From contig NZ_RKIC01000009.1 of NCBI RefSeq assembly GCF_003755185.1, forward strand, positions 310,001 to 374,000: a stretch of DNA of 64,000 nucleotides, given 5' to 3'. Shown here one piece after another: positions 9,790-20,831 of the stretch. Position numbers and translations under genes: made by a program. The stretch is from Frigoribacterium sp. PhB24. GTDB lineage: Bacteria; Actinomycetota; Actinomycetes; Actinomycetales; Microbacteriaceae. How positions within the stretch are numbered: the stretch's first letter is position 1; each line of letters opens with the position of its first letter. The notes beneath the pieces were generated by a model. It was not told the DNA's origin and did no database searches. It worked only from the letters and a program-made list of their open reading frames with translations.

Positions 9790-10578
9790 TCAGACGCCGA
9801 CGTGCGCCTGGAAGCGGACGATGCTGGCGAACTCTGAGACATCGAGGCTCGCTCCGCCGACGAGGGCTCCGTCGACGTTGGGCTCACGCATGAACGAGGC
9901 GATGTTCGTCGATTTGACGGATCCACCGTAGAGGATGCGGGTCGCGGCCGCGGCATCCGGTCCGACGAGCTCGACGAGCGCCACGCGCAGGGCTGCGCAG
10001 ACCTGCTCGGCCTGCTCGGCCGTCGCGGCCTGACCGGAGCCGATCGCCCAGACGGGCTCGTAGGCCACGACGATCTCGGCGGACGCCGGCACCTGGGCGA
10101 GAGCGGCCCGGAGCTGAGCCACCGGAACCGCGCTCGGTCCGTGCTGCTCGAGGTCGTCGGCGGTTTCACCGACGCAGATGACGGGAACGAGACCCGTCCG
10201 GTGGGCCGCGGCGACCTTCGTCGCCACGACCTCGTCGTCCTCGGCATGGAGCGTCCGACGCTCCGAGTGCCCGACCAGGACGTAACGGACGTCGAGCTTG
10301 GCCAGGAACTGACCGGAGACCTCGCCCGTGTAGGCACCCGAGTCGTGGGCGGACAGGTCCTGGGCTCCGAGAGCCAGCTCGAGCTTGTCGGCGTCGAGCA
10401 AGGTCTGCACGCTACGCAGGTCGGTGAACGGCGGGAACACCGCGGTCTCGACGGACGTGAAGTCGTGTTTGGCGTCCTTGAGGGACCAAGCGAGCTTCTG
10501 GACGAACGCGATCGCCTGCAGGTGATCGAGGTTCATCTTCCAGTTGCCGGCGATGAGGGGGGTGCGTGTGGTCACCAT
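9790..10578 (-). CDS. tpiA: Triosephosphate isomerase
   Basis: TIM-barrel enzyme interconverting dihydroxyacetone phosphate and glyceraldehyde 3-phosphate. 262 residues. Key residues visible: the N-terminal GNWKMN with catalytic Lys, the VLVGHSERR catalytic His, the YEPVWAIG catalytic Glu loop, and the phosphate-binding ILYGGSVK near the C-terminus. The ATG start overlaps the end of pgk by 7 nt, so translation is probably coupled to pgk. A hairpin follows the stop. Confidence 0.96.
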   Translation of the reverse strand: MVTTRTPLIAGNWKMNLDHLQAIAFVQKLAWSLKDAKHDFTSVETAVFPPFTDLRSVQTLLDADKLELALGAQDLSAHDSGAYTGEVSGQFLAKLDVRYVLVGHSERRTLHAEDDEVVATKVAAAHRTGLVPVICVGETADDLEQHGPSAVPVAQLRAALAQVPASAEIVVAYEPVWAIGSGQAATAEQAEQVCAALRVALVELVGPDAAAATRILYGGSVKSTNIASFMREPNVDGALVGGASLDVSEFASIVRFQAHVGV

Positions 10579-11783
10579 CCGAGGACCTCCAGTCCGGGGA
10601 GTCGTTTGCCCTCGAGGAACTCGAGGCTGGCTCCACCACCGGTGGAGATGTGGCCGAACTGCTCGTCCGAGAAGCCCAGGGCCCGAACGGCCGCTGCCGA
10701 GTCGCCGCCACCGACGACGCCAAGACCCGAGACACGGGTCAGAGCGTCGGCGACCGACTTGGTTCCGTGCGCGAAGGCCGGGAATTCGAAGACTCCCATG
10801 GGTCCGTTCCAGAAGACCGTGGACGACGTCTGGACGATCTCGGCGAACCGGGCCGCCGTCTCGGGGCCGATGTCCAGCCCGAGTGCGTCCGAACCCAACG
10901 GGGAGGACTCGATGCCGTCCGAGGCCACCACGGTGTGCTCAGCGTCTGCGCTGAAGGACGAGGCGACCACGACGTCGACGGGAAGCACGAGGTTGACGCC
11001 TCGACGCGCCGCTTCGTCCACGTACCCTCGGACACGGTCGAGCTGGTCCTTCTCGAGCAGGCTCTTGCCGACCGGAAGTCCCTGGGCGGCGAGGAACGTG
11101 AACAGCATGCCGCCGCCGATGAGCAGGTTGTCGACCCGTGGCAGCAGATGTTCGATGACACCGAGTTTGTCCGAGACCTTCGAGCCGCCGAGGACGACCG
11201 TGTAGGGCCGCACGGGATTCTCGGTGAGTTTGTCGAGCACCTCGAGTTCGCGTGAGATCAACGTTCCCGCCGCACTCGGCAGGAGCGCAGGCAGTTCGTA
11301 GACGCTCGCCTGCTTGCGGTGTACGACGCCGAAACCGTCGGAGACGAAGACGTCACCGAGTTCGGCCAGACGGCGAGCGAACTCCTGGCGCTCCGACTCG
11401 TCTTTCGAGGTCTCTGCGGCGTTGTACCGCAGGTTCTCGAGCACCACGACTTGGCCGTCGGCCAGGCCGTCGACCGCTGCGGTGGTCTCGTCGCCGACGG
11501 TGCTCGCCGCGAAGGCGACGCTCTTCCCGAGCAGTTCGCTGAGTCGCTGCGCGACCGGTCGCAGGCTGTACTCGGCTTTGGCCTCGCCGTCGGGACGACC
11601 GAGGTGGGCGATGACGACCACCCTCGCCCCCTGGTTGATCAGCAGGTCGAGGGTCTCGAGGGAGGCACGGATGCGCCCGTCGTCGGTGATCTCGCCGTCT
11701 TTCAGTGGGACGTTGAGGTCGCATCGGACGATGACGCGTTTGCCCGACAGGGGGCCGAGTGAATCGAGGGTGCGCAGGCTCAT
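10572..11783 (-). CDS. pgk: Phosphoglycerate kinase
   Basis: Transfers the acyl phosphate of 1,3-bisphosphoglycerate to ADP. 403 residues, family length. Visible: RCDLNVPL (about 20-27, substrate-binding signature), HLGRPDG, the [15 protein letters not shown] segment in the middle, and the C-terminal GGGDSAAAV nucleotide-binding loop. Middle gene of gap-pgk-tpiA. A GC-rich hairpin lies in the 62-nt gap after gap, which may set transcript ratios, and tpiA overlaps its stop. Confidence 0.96.
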   Translation of the reverse strand: MSLRTLDSLGPLSGKRVIVRCDLNVPLKDGEITDDGRIRASLETLDLLINQGARVVVIAHLGRPDGEAKAEYSLRPVAQRLSELLGKSVAFAASTVGDETTAAVDGLADGQVVVLENLRYNAAETSKDESERQEFARRLAELGDVFVSDGFGVVHRKQASVYELPALLPSAAGTLISRELEVLDKLTENPVRPYTVVLGGSKVSDKLGVIEHLLPRVDNLLIGGGMLFTFLAAQGLPVGKSLLEKDQLDRVRGYVDEAARRGVNLVLPVDVVVASSFSADAEHTVVASDGIESSPLGSDALGLDIGPETAARFAEIVQTSSTVFWNGPMGVFEFPAFAHGTKSVADALTRVSGLGVVGGGDSAAAVRALGFSDEQFGHISTGGGASLEFLEGKRLPGLEVLGW

Positions 11784-11806
11784 GGCTTCGTTTCAGGTTG
11801 GAGGAC

Positions 11807-11836
11807 GGCGCCCCGGCCCTGGAGGGCCGAGGCGCC
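11807..11836 (-). promoter_or_regulatory. Hairpin in the gap-pgk intercistronic region
   Basis: Nested inverted repeat: GGCGCC at 11807-11812 with 11831-11836, then CGGCCCT at 11814-11820 with 11823-11829, separated by one mismatched pair. It is very stable but has no T-tract, so processing or mRNA stabilisation, or partial termination, is as likely as full termination. It starts 10 nt after the gap stop (minus strand). Confidence 0.5.
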
Positions 11837-11845
11837 GAGATCGGT

Positions 11846-12865
<1,020 letters not shown>

Positions 12866-12985
12866 TCAGGCGTCGTGGGGACGCGTGGAGGGTGTGGGCG
12901 ACCAGGCCCGTGGCGTCGCCCGAACTCTCGATGACCTCGGGTCGGACACCGTTTACGACAGTAGCAGCAGCCCTCTGCAAATCGT

Positions 12986-13007
12986 TGTCCCGTGACGTGA
13001 CGGGACA
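12986..13007 (-). terminator. Hairpin downstream of whiA
   Basis: 8-bp perfect inverted repeat (12986-12993 with 13000-13007, TGTCCCGT arm) with a 6-nt loop, 12 nt past the whiA stop. The minus strand reads ACGATTTGC after it, a very short T stretch. It is a plausible end for uvrA-uvrC-rapZ-whiA, but a modest one. The rest of 12851-13019 must also hold the gap promoter, of which no clear -35/-10 pair is seen. Confidence 0.45.
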
Positions 13008-13019
13008 CCCTGACGGACC

Positions 13020-14000
13020 TCAGTCGAGGTCGAGGTCGTTCGGCAGGTTGGCGTCCGTACCGGGCAGGCCCAGGTCGCTGGCCTTCTTGTCGGCCATGGC
13101 GAGGAGGCGCCGGATGCGCCCCGCGACGGCGTCCTTGGTCATCGGGGGGTCGGCGTGGTGGCCGAGTTCGTCCAGGCTGGCGTCACGATGGGCGAGGCGG
13201 AGTTCGCCCGCGTACTTGAGGTGGTCGGGGATGTCGTCACCGAGCAGCTCCATGGCTCGATCGACCCGGGCGCAGGCGGCCACGGCTGCTTGAGCCGAAC
13301 GCCGCAGGTTGGCGTCGTCGAAGTTGACGAGACGGTTGGCCGTCGCGCGCACCTCACGTCGCTGGCGCATCTCTTCCCAGTCGGTGACGCTCTGCTCGGC
13401 GCCCATGACCTTGAGCATGGTGCCGATCGCCTCGCCGTCTCGGATGATGACGCGATGCACGCCTCGGACCTCACGGGCCTTGGCGGCGATGCCGAGTCGG
13501 CCGGCCGCACCGACGAGCGCCATGGCGGTCTCGTTGCCCGGGCAGACGACCTCGAGGGACGCGGAGCGGCCCGGATCGGTCAGCGAACCTTGGGCGAGGA
13601 AGGCGCCTCGCCAGATGGCGGCGAGGTCGTCACGCGAGCCGGTCGTGAGCCGGTTGGGCAGGCCACGCACCGGTCGCCGACGGGCATCCATGAGCCCGGT
13701 CTGACGGGCCAGCGTCTCGCCGGCCTCGTGCACCCGCACGAGGAACCCGGGGGTCCGTCGGGTGCCGGAAGGCGCCGTCATGGCGACGTCGCTGCGAGCC
13801 CCGTACAGCTCGGCGAGGTCTTTCCGGACACGTCGGGCGATCAGGGCCGAGTCGAGCTCGGCCTCGACCGCGATCCGACCGGAGATGAGGTGCAGTCCCC
13901 CGGCGAAGCGGAGGACTGTGGCGAGCTCGGCGGCCCGGATCGTCGTCCTGCTCACCTCGACGCGGGCGAGTTCTTCTTTGACGTCGGCAGTCTGGGCCAC
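13020..14000 (-). CDS. whiA: WhiA-family DNA-binding regulator
   Basis: Transcription factor found across Gram-positives; in Streptomyces it controls sporulation septation genes with WhiB, and elsewhere it affects cell division. 326 residues. N-terminal two thirds resemble a LAGLIDADG-like fold without nuclease residues; the C-terminal part holds the helix-turn-helix, with [18 protein letters not shown] and [10 protein letters not shown] typical of WhiA. GTG start. It follows rapZ by 68 nt. In many actinobacteria a yvcK gene sits between rapZ and whiA; none is present here. Confidence 0.95.
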   Translation of the reverse strand: MAQTADVKEELARVEVSRTTIRAAELATVLRFAGGLHLISGRIAVEAELDSALIARRVRKDLAELYGARSDVAMTAPSGTRRTPGFLVRVHEAGETLARQTGLMDARRRPVRGLPNRLTTGSRDDLAAIWRGAFLAQGSLTDPGRSASLEVVCPGNETAMALVGAAGRLGIAAKAREVRGVHRVIIRDGEAIGTMLKVMGAEQSVTDWEEMRQRREVRATANRLVNFDDANLRRSAQAAVAACARVDRAMELLGDDIPDHLKYAGELRLAHRDASLDELGHHADPPMTKDAVAGRIRRLLAMADKKASDLGLPGTDANLPNDLDLD

Positions 14001-14068
14001 TCCGGTTGTTCCTTTTCGTCAGGTCGACTTGTCGTCGGTTCACGGGCGTGCTGAAGGACCTCGGTGGG

Positions 14069-14950
14069 TCATTCTCGGCCGAGGTCGCGGTGTTTCACGC
14101 TGACGGCCACGCCGGGGAGTCCACGCAGACGCGCCGCCAGTTCACCCACGAGGGTGACCGATCGATGTTTGCCCCCGGTGCAGCCAATGGCGATCGTAGC
14201 GTGTCTCTTGTTCTCACGCTGATAGCCCGACAGCACGGGGACGAGCGAGGCGGCGAAGGCGTCGACGAACTCCCGTGCCCCGTCTTGCTGCATGACGTAC
14301 GTCGTGACCGGCTCGTCGAGCCCCGACTGCTGCCGGAGCGCGGGCACCCAGAACGGGTTGGGGAGGAATCGCGCGTCGCCCACCATGTCGGCGTCGGTGG
14401 GCAGGCCGTACTTGAACCCGAAGCTGAGGACGGTCACCTGCACGCCGGCGCGGTCCGACTCGGCGAACTTCTCGGAGATCGTCGTGGCCAGCTGGTGGAT
14501 GTTCAGTTCGGACGTGTCGATGATCACATCGCTGGTCTCGCGCAGTTCTTCCATTCGCGCACGCTCGGCGAGGATGCCGTCGAGCAACGTGCCGTCGCCC
14601 TGCAGCGGGTGCGGCCGCCGGACCTGCTCGAAACGCCGGACCAACGCCGCGTCGGTCGCGTCGAGGAAGAGCACGCGCACCTTGCTGGGCATGCTCGCCC
14701 GAAGGGTGCGGACGGCCTCCTGCGCCTCGCTAAACAAACGTCCCCCTCGGACGTCGACCACGGCCGCGATCTTGGGGAGCGAGTCCCCCGCGCGTTCGGC
14801 GAGGTCGAGCAGGGGGCGCAGCATCTGGGCAGGCAGGTTGTCCACCACGTACCAGTCGAGGTCTTCGAGGGCGTTGCCGACGGTCGACCGTCCTGCGCCG
14901 GACATGCCCGTCACGATCAGGACCTCTTGCTGTTCGCTGGCGTCGCTCAT
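14069..14950 (-). CDS. rapZ: RapZ-family nucleotide-binding protein (YvcJ type)
   Basis: P-loop protein; the E. coli member is the RNase E adaptor RapZ controlling the GlmZ sRNA, while Gram-positive members (YvcJ) bind and hydrolyse nucleotides. 293 residues. Walker A GMSGAGRST is at about 15-23, Walker-B-like hydrophobic strands follow, and the C-terminal domain ends with the conserved IGCTGGKHRSVTLV phosphate-binding segment. ATG start 40 nt after uvrC. Role in this organism is inferred only from family; GlmZ is not expected in actinobacteria. Confidence 0.93.
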   Translation of the reverse strand: MSDASEQQEVLIVTGMSGAGRSTVGNALEDLDWYVVDNLPAQMLRPLLDLAERAGDSLPKIAAVVDVRGGRLFSEAQEAVRTLRASMPSKVRVLFLDATDAALVRRFEQVRRPHPLQGDGTLLDGILAERARMEELRETSDVIIDTSELNIHQLATTISEKFAESDRAGVQVTVLSFGFKYGLPTDADMVGDARFLPNPFWVPALRQQSGLDEPVTTYVMQQDGAREFVDAFAASLVPVLSGYQRENKRHATIAIGCTGGKHRSVTLVGELAARLRGLPGVAVSVKHRDLGRE

Positions 14951-14990
14951 GTCGGTGGTGTCCTCCGGGTCGGCGGGCGGTGCATCGAGT

Positions 14991-16898
14991 CTAGGCGGGG
15001 CTCGTGGGGGGCACGCCGTCGTCGGCCGTCACGTCCTCGGCCCCGCGGAGCCGTTCGACGACCGCTGCGGCGAGCGTCGGGCCGATGCCGCGGATCGCCG
15101 AGATGTCGGCCGCCTCGGCGTCCTTCAGTCTCTTGACCGAGCCGAAGTGCTTCAAGAGGACAGCGACCCGAGAGGGCCCCAGCCCCGGTATCTCGGCGAG
15201 TTGTGTCGAGATGTCCCGCTTGCGCCGTTGTCTTTGGTGCGTGATCGCGAACCGGTGCGCCTCGTCGCGGATGCGTTGGATGAGGAACAGTGCGTCGCTG
15301 TTGCGCGGCAGGATGACCGGGAAGTCGTCGTCGGGCAACCAGATCTCTTCGAGCCGTTTGGCGATGCCGCACAGCGCGATGTCGGTGACGCCGGCGTCCT
15401 CGAGGGCCCGCCGGGCCGCCGCCACCTGAGGTTGTCCGCCGTCGACGATCAACAGGTTGGGGCGGTACGCGAAGCGCTTGCGCTGCTCGCCCACCTCTTC
15501 GACGGGCGCGAGTTCGTCGTCGAGCCGTGAGAGACGGCGGCTCAGGGTCTGGTAGATGGACTCGGTGTCGTCGGTCGACTGCGGGATGTTGAAACGTCGG
15601 TACTGGTCCTTGCGGGGCAGACCGTCTTCGAACACCACCATCGAGGCGACGATGTTCGTGCCCGAGAGGTGGGACACGTCGTAGCACTCCATGCGCAGGG
15701 GTGCGTCGCTCATGCCGAGGGCCTCCTGGATGTCGGCCAGGGCCGTCGACCGGGTGGCGAAATCGGCGCTGCGACGGGTCTTGTAGAGCATGAGTGATTG
15801 CTGCGCGTTGAGGGTCGCCGTCTGCATCAGGTTGGCCTTCTCACCGCGCTGTGCCGTATGGATCTGCACCCGTCCGCGCCTGCGGAGGGAACTCAACACG
15901 CTCTCGAGGGCGTCGTTGTCGTCCGGTGTCTCGGTGACGACGATCTCACGGGGCAGTTCGGCGCCGGCGGTGTAGATGCCCTGCAGGACCTGCTCGACGA
16001 GGTCGCCGGTCGAGATGTCGATCTCTTTGTCGACGACCCATCCGCGGGAGCCGCGGATTCGGCCACCCCTCACCGTGAAGAGCTGTACGGCGGCCGCCAG
16101 CTCGTCCTCGGCGAGGGCGAAGAGGTCGAGGTCGACGTTGTCGCGCAGGACGACCGCCGACTTGTCGAGTACCGCCTCGAGAGCTTGTACCTGGTCCCGA
16201 TAGGCCGCAGCGTCCTCGAAACGCTGCTCGAGGGCGGCCGTCCTCATGGACCGCTGCAGGTCGGCGATCACCTTCTTGTCGTAGCTGCCCATGAACTTGA
16301 CGAACTCGTCGACGACGGCCCGGTGCTCGTCGATCGACACCTTGTGGGAGCAGGGACCCCCGCAACGACCGATCTGCCCGGGGAAGCAGGGCTTGCCCGT
16401 CTGCATCGCCTTCTTGTAGCTGCTGTCGGAGCAGGTGCGGATGGGGAAGACCTTGATCATTAGGTCGATGGTGTCGTGGACCGCCCAGATCTTCGGGTAG
16501 GGCCCGAAGTACTTGGCCCCCTTGATGCGCGGGTTGCGCGTGACCATGACCCGCGGAGCCTCGTCGGCCAGGGTCACGGCCATGAACGGATAGGTCTTGT
16601 CGTCACGGAACTTGACGTTGAACGGCGGATCGAACTCTTTGATCCACGTGTACTCGAGCTGGAGCGCCTCGATGTCGCTGCCCACGACGGTCCACTCGAC
16701 CGATCGAGCGGTCAGGACCATCCGACGGGTGCGTTCGTGGAGAGAGGGCAGCGGCGCGAAGTAGTTGCTCAGCCGGGCCCGGAGGTTCTTGGCCTTGCCG
16801 ACGTAGAGGACCCTCCCCCGCTCGTCACGCCAGCGGTAGACGCCGGGGTCGGTCGGGATCTCGCCCGCTTTCGGACGCCAGGAGACGGTGTTGCTCAT
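14991..16898 (-). CDS. uvrC: Excinuclease ABC subunit C
   Basis: Makes the dual incisions in nucleotide excision repair. 635 residues. Order: GIY-YIG nuclease at the N-terminus ([20 protein letters not shown], from about residue 20), Cys-rich patch with [16 protein letters not shown] motif around residue 210, RNase H-like domain beginning [10 protein letters not shown], and C-terminal helix-hairpin-helix repeats ([17 protein letters not shown]). The start is the ATG at 16898, which overlaps the uvrA stop (ATGA); the upstream open frame lies inside uvrA. Confidence 0.95.
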   Translation of the reverse strand: MSNTVSWRPKAGEIPTDPGVYRWRDERGRVLYVGKAKNLRARLSNYFAPLPSLHERTRRMVLTARSVEWTVVGSDIEALQLEYTWIKEFDPPFNVKFRDDKTYPFMAVTLADEAPRVMVTRNPRIKGAKYFGPYPKIWAVHDTIDLMIKVFPIRTCSDSSYKKAMQTGKPCFPGQIGRCGGPCSHKVSIDEHRAVVDEFVKFMGSYDKKVIADLQRSMRTAALEQRFEDAAAYRDQVQALEAVLDKSAVVLRDNVDLDLFALAEDELAAAVQLFTVRGGRIRGSRGWVVDKEIDISTGDLVEQVLQGIYTAGAELPREIVVTETPDDNDALESVLSSLRRRGRVQIHTAQRGEKANLMQTATLNAQQSLMLYKTRRSADFATRSTALADIQEALGMSDAPLRMECYDVSHLSGTNIVASMVVFEDGLPRKDQYRRFNIPQSTDDTESIYQTLSRRLSRLDDELAPVEEVGEQRKRFAYRPNLLIVDGGQPQVAAARRALEDAGVTDIALCGIAKRLEEIWLPDDDFPVILPRNSDALFLIQRIRDEAHRFAITHQRQRRKRDISTQLAEIPGLGPSRVAVLLKHFGSVKRLKDAEAADISAIRGIGPTLAAAVVERLRGAEDVTADDGVPPTSPA

Positions 16899-19846
16899 CG
16901 TGCTTCGACGGCCTCCCGACGGCGCGTCGACGTGGGCTTCTTCTTCTGGACTCGGGGCACGGTGTGTCCCGACTCGAGGATCTCCTTCAAGAAGACGCCG
17001 GTGTGACTCTCGGGCACGGTGGCGAGGTGCTCGGGCGTGCCGGTGGCGATGACGGTACCGCCACCCGCGCCTCCTTCGGGGCCCATGTCGATCAGCCAAT
17101 CGGCGGACTTGATGACGTCGAGGTTGTGCTCGATCGTGATCACGGTGTTGCCCTTCTCGACGAGGCCGTTCAGCACGAGCAGGAGCTTGCGGACGTCTTC
17201 GAAGTGCAGACCCGTGGTGGGCTCGTCGAGCACGTAGACGCTGCGCCCGTTGGATCTCTTCTGCAGCTCGGTCGCGAGCTTGACGCGCTGGGCCTCGCCA
17301 CCACTCAACGTGGTGGCGCTCTGACCGAGTCGCACGTAGCCGAGGCCGACGTCGACCAGGGTCGACATGAACCGCGAGATGGCCGAGATGGGGGCGAAGA
17401 ACTCGGCGGCCTCGCTGATCGGCATCTCGAGGACCTCCGAGATGTTCTTGCCCTTGTACCGCACCGCCAGGGTGTCGCGGTTGTACCGCGCGCCGCCGCA
17501 GACCTCGCACGCCACGTAGACGTCGGGCAGGAAGTTCATCTCGATCTTGATGGTGCCGTCACCCGCGCAGTTCTCGCAGCGGCCGCCCTTGACGTTGAAG
17601 CTGAACCGCCCCGGCAGGTAGCCGCGGGCCTTCGCATCGGTCGTCTCGGCGAAGAGGGTGCGGATGCGGTCGAAGACGCCCGTGTAGGTCGCGGGGTTCG
17701 AGCGAGGGGTGCGGCCGATGGGCGCCTGGTCCACGTGGACGACCTTGTCGAGGGCGTCGAGCCCCGTGACACGGGTGTGCTTGCCGGGGATCTGACGGGC
17801 TCCGTTGAGCTGGTTCGCCAGGACCTTGTACAGGATGTCGTTGACGAGTGAGGACTTGCCGGAACCACTGACGCCCGTCACGGCGACGAAGGTGCCCAGG
17901 GGGAAATCGACGGTGACGTCGCGCAGGTTGTTGGCCTTGGCGCCCACCACCGAGATCATGCGCTTCTTGTCGACGGGACGACGGCTGGTCGGGGTCTCGA
18001 TGGAGCGCCGCCCGGCGAGGTAGTCGCCCGTGTACGAGTCGGTGTTCGCCACGAGGTCCTCGTAGCTGCCCGAGTGCACGACCGTGCCGCCGTTGACGCC
18101 GGCACCCGGACCGATGTCGACGACCCAGTCGGCCGTCTTGATGGTGTCCTCGTCGTGCTCGACGACGATCAGCGTGTTGCCGAGATTCTTCAGTTTGACC
18201 AGCGTGTCGATCAGTCTGCGGTTGTCCCGCTGGTGCAGGCCGATGCTCGGCTCGTCGAGGACGTAGAGCACCCCGGTGAGGCCCGAGCCGATCTGGGTCG
18301 CGAGTCGGATGCGCTGGGCCTCGCCACCCGAGAGCGACCCGGCGGCGCGGGCCAGCGAGAGGTACGTGAGACCCACCTCGAGCAGGAACTCGAGCCGGAC
18401 ACGGATCTCACGAAGGACCTGGGCAGCGATGCGCGCCTCGCGGGTCGTGAGGGTGAGGCCGTTCATGAACTCGAATGCGTCGGCGAGGCTCAGCTCGGAC
18501 ACGGTCGCGATATCGTTCCCGTCGACCAGAACCGCGAGGACCTCGGGCTTCAGTCGCTTGCCCTTGCAGACGACGCACGGGATCTCGCGGAGGTAGGACG
18601 CGTAGCGCTGGCGCTGCGTGTCGGTCTCGGCCTCGGCGTACTTGCGTTCGATGTAGGGCATCACGCCCTCGAAACCGGTCGAGTACGTCATCTCACGCCC
18701 GAAGCGGTTACGCCACTTGACCGTGACCTCGAAGTCGTTGCCCTGCAGGACGGCCTGCTGGATCTTCTCGGGCAGGTCGTGCCACGGGGTCTTGAGGCTG
18801 AAGCCGAGATCGCCGGCCAGGCCCTCGAGGAGCTTCTGGAAGTAGTTGTAGAGCCCCTTGCCGGACTGGGTCCAGGGGAGGATGACACCGTCGGCGAGGC
18901 TGAGCTCCGGGTCGCCGAGCAGCAGATCGGAGTCGACCGACATCTTGGTGCCGAGACCGGAGCATTCGGGGCAGGCGCCAAAGGGCGCGTTGAACGAGAA
19001 CGTCCGGGGCTCGATCTCGGTGAGCTGGACCGGGTGGTTGTTCGGGCACGAGAGCTTCTCGGAGAACGTCCGGTATTTGCCGGCCGCGCCCTCGTCGGTG
19101 TCGACGAAGTCGATCGTGACCAGGCCGTCGGTCAGGCGGAGGGCGGTCTCGAGGGAATCGGTCAGACGCGTCAGTGCCTGATCGGAGGCGACGAGGCGAT
19201 CGACCACGACCGAGATGTCGTGCTTGATCTGCTTCTTCAGCTTGGGCGGCGAACTGAGCTGGATCTGCTCACCGTCGACGATGGCCCGGGAGTACCCCGT
19301 GGACGCGAGCTCGGCGAACAGGTCGACGAACTCGCCCTTCTTCTGCGAGACCACGGGGCTCAGCACCTGGTAGCGGGTGCCCGTCTCGAGGGTCATGAGC
19401 TGGTCGGCGATCTGTTGCACGCTCTGCTTGCTGATCTTCTCGCCGCAGACGGCGCAATGCGGCACGCCGATGCGTGCCCAGAGGAGGCGCATGTAGTCGT
19501 AGATCTCGGTGATCGTGCCGACCGTCGACCGCGGGTTGCGGTTCGTGGACTTCTGGTCGATCGAGACCGCGGGGCTGAGACCTTCGATGAAGTCCACGTC
19601 GGGCCGGTCGACCTGGCCCAGGAACTGCCGCGCGTAGGCGGACAGCGACTCGACGTACCGTCTTTGCCCCTCGGCGAAGATCGTGTCGAACGCGAGGGAC
19701 GACTTGCCGGAGCCGGACAAACCGGTGAAGACGACCAACGAGTCACGTGGGATCTCGAGGTCGACGTTGTTCAGGTTGTGCACTCGGGCACCCCGGACGC
19801 TCAGCGTGGAGGAACCTTCTACAGGGGAGATGGACACTCTTACCAT
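16895..19846 (-). CDS. uvrA: Excinuclease ABC subunit A
   Basis: Damage-recognition ATPase of nucleotide excision repair. 983 residues. Two ABC modules: Walker [12 protein letters not shown] near residue 43 and [11 protein letters not shown] in the C-terminal half, each with its LSGGEAQR signature. Zinc-finger CxxC pairs are visible (CAVCG, CPECSG, CVVCKG, CENCAG, CEVCGG). Start is ambiguous: ATG at 19846 or the GTG three codons later; neither has a strong ribosome site, so a leaderless message is possible. No actinobacterial LexA box was seen upstream. uvrC overlaps its stop. Confidence 0.96.
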   Translation of the reverse strand: MVRVSISPVEGSSTLSVRGARVHNLNNVDLEIPRDSLVVFTGLSGSGKSSLAFDTIFAEGQRRYVESLSAYARQFLGQVDRPDVDFIEGLSPAVSIDQKSTNRNPRSTVGTITEIYDYMRLLWARIGVPHCAVCGEKISKQSVQQIADQLMTLETGTRYQVLSPVVSQKKGEFVDLFAELASTGYSRAIVDGEQIQLSSPPKLKKQIKHDISVVVDRLVASDQALTRLTDSLETALRLTDGLVTIDFVDTDEGAAGKYRTFSEKLSCPNNHPVQLTEIEPRTFSFNAPFGACPECSGLGTKMSVDSDLLLGDPELSLADGVILPWTQSGKGLYNYFQKLLEGLAGDLGFSLKTPWHDLPEKIQQAVLQGNDFEVTVKWRNRFGREMTYSTGFEGVMPYIERKYAEAETDTQRQRYASYLREIPCVVCKGKRLKPEVLAVLVDGNDIATVSELSLADAFEFMNGLTLTTREARIAAQVLREIRVRLEFLLEVGLTYLSLARAAGSLSGGEAQRIRLATQIGSGLTGVLYVLDEPSIGLHQRDNRRLIDTLVKLKNLGNTLIVVEHDEDTIKTADWVVDIGPGAGVNGGTVVHSGSYEDLVANTDSYTGDYLAGRRSIETPTSRRPVDKKRMISVVGAKANNLRDVTVDFPLGTFVAVTGVSGSGKSSLVNDILYKVLANQLNGARQIPGKHTRVTGLDALDKVVHVDQAPIGRTPRSNPATYTGVFDRIRTLFAETTDAKARGYLPGRFSFNVKGGRCENCAGDGTIKIEMNFLPDVYVACEVCGGARYNRDTLAVRYKGKNISEVLEMPISEAAEFFAPISAISRFMSTLVDVGLGYVRLGQSATTLSGGEAQRVKLATELQKRSNGRSVYVLDEPTTGLHFEDVRKLLLVLNGLVEKGNTVITIEHNLDVIKSADWLIDMGPEGGAGGGTVIATGTPEHLATVPESHTGVFLKEILESGHTVPRVQKKKPTSTRRREAVEAR

Positions 19847-19916
19847 TCTGTCGATGTGGACGACGCTCGTCGTCGTGGCGGGCAGGCCCGCAGGGGATGC
19901 AGCCGGCGGCGCGGGT

Positions 19917-20831
19917 TCAGGGGGCCGGGGACGAGATGACCGGCTGGACGCCCGTCAGGCCGGCCGACACCTGCCACAGACGGGCTGCGACCGACTCGTC
20001 GCGGGTGTGACGTTTGGCGGGCACGCGAGCCGGGGCGCCGGTCAGCTGGAACCATCCGGCCGGACCCCAGTATTCCCCGCCGACGACGTCTTCGCCCGCG
20101 AGGGCGTGGACGAGGGGCTCTGCGCCGACCTCTTTGCCCTGGGAGAACGTGTGCATCATCGAGGTGAGGACGGCGGGAGGACGGCGAGGCTCGACCACGG
20201 GCGGGCGTGGGTCGCTGAGCGACTCCCACGAGAACCCGGGGTGGGCGACGACGCTCGAGACGGATGATCCGGCGGCCCGGAGGCGCCGGTCGAGGTCGAA
20301 CCCGAAGGTCATCACCGCGAGCTTGGATCGTGCGTAGGCCACGGCCCCCGAGTAGCTCGAGACCATCATGGGATCGTCGAGGTCGAGTCGCACCCACCGG
20401 TGGCTGATGCTGCCGAGGTGCACGACCCGCGCCCTCCCGGCCGACTCGAGTGCCGGAAGAAGATGCGAGACCAGCGCGAAGTGCCCGAGGTGGTTGGTGC
20501 CGAACTGGAGCTCGAATCCGTCGGTCGTGGTCTGACGCCGACGGGAACCCACGACGCCGGCGTTGGCCAGCAGGCCGTCGACCGGCCCCCCGGCGGAGAT
20601 GGCGGACGCACCCGTGCGGACCGACGCCAGGTCGGCGAGGTCGAGGGCGACGGTGTCGACGTCCGCCCCCGGCACGCGGACGCGCAGGAGATCGGCGGCC
20701 CGGACGGCTCTCTCGGCATCGCGGGCCGCGAGGACGACCTGATGACCGGCCGCGACGAGCCGCTCGGCCGAGTAGTAGCCGAGACCCGCGGTCGCACCCG
20801 TGACGACGACACGGCGACGATCACCGGGCAT
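19917..20831 (-). CDS. Short-chain dehydrogenase/reductase
   Basis: NAD(P)-dependent oxidoreductase of the classical SDR superfamily, related to the retinol dehydrogenase/protochlorophyllide reductase-like group. 304 residues. TGATAGLG (11-18) is the nucleotide-binding loop, NAG follows near residue 90, and the catalytic Ser lies in HLGSISH, with YARSK holding the Tyr and Lys. Substrate unknown. Its ATG lies inside the end of uvrB (11-nt overlap), so it is co-translated with a repair gene, although no repair role is known for such enzymes. The C-terminal 60 residues are poorly conserved. Confidence 0.88.
   Translation of the reverse strand: MPGDRRRVVVTGATAGLGYYSAERLVAAGHQVVLAARDAERAVRAADLLRVRVPGADVDTVALDLADLASVRTGASAISAGGPVDGLLANAGVVGSRRRQTTTDGFELQFGTNHLGHFALVSHLLPALESAGRARVVHLGSISHRWVRLDLDDPMMVSSYSGAVAYARSKLAVMTFGFDLDRRLRAAGSSVSSVVAHPGFSWESLSDPRPPVVEPRRPPAVLTSMMHTFSQGKEVGAEPLVHALAGEDVVGGEYWGPAGWFQLTGAPARVPAKRHTRDESVAARLWQVSAGLTGVQPVISSPAP

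Noticed and set aside
19847-19916. SOS box before uvrA
   Set aside because: Looked for GAAC-N4-GTTC in the 70-nt gap; none present. The region before uvrB was also negative.
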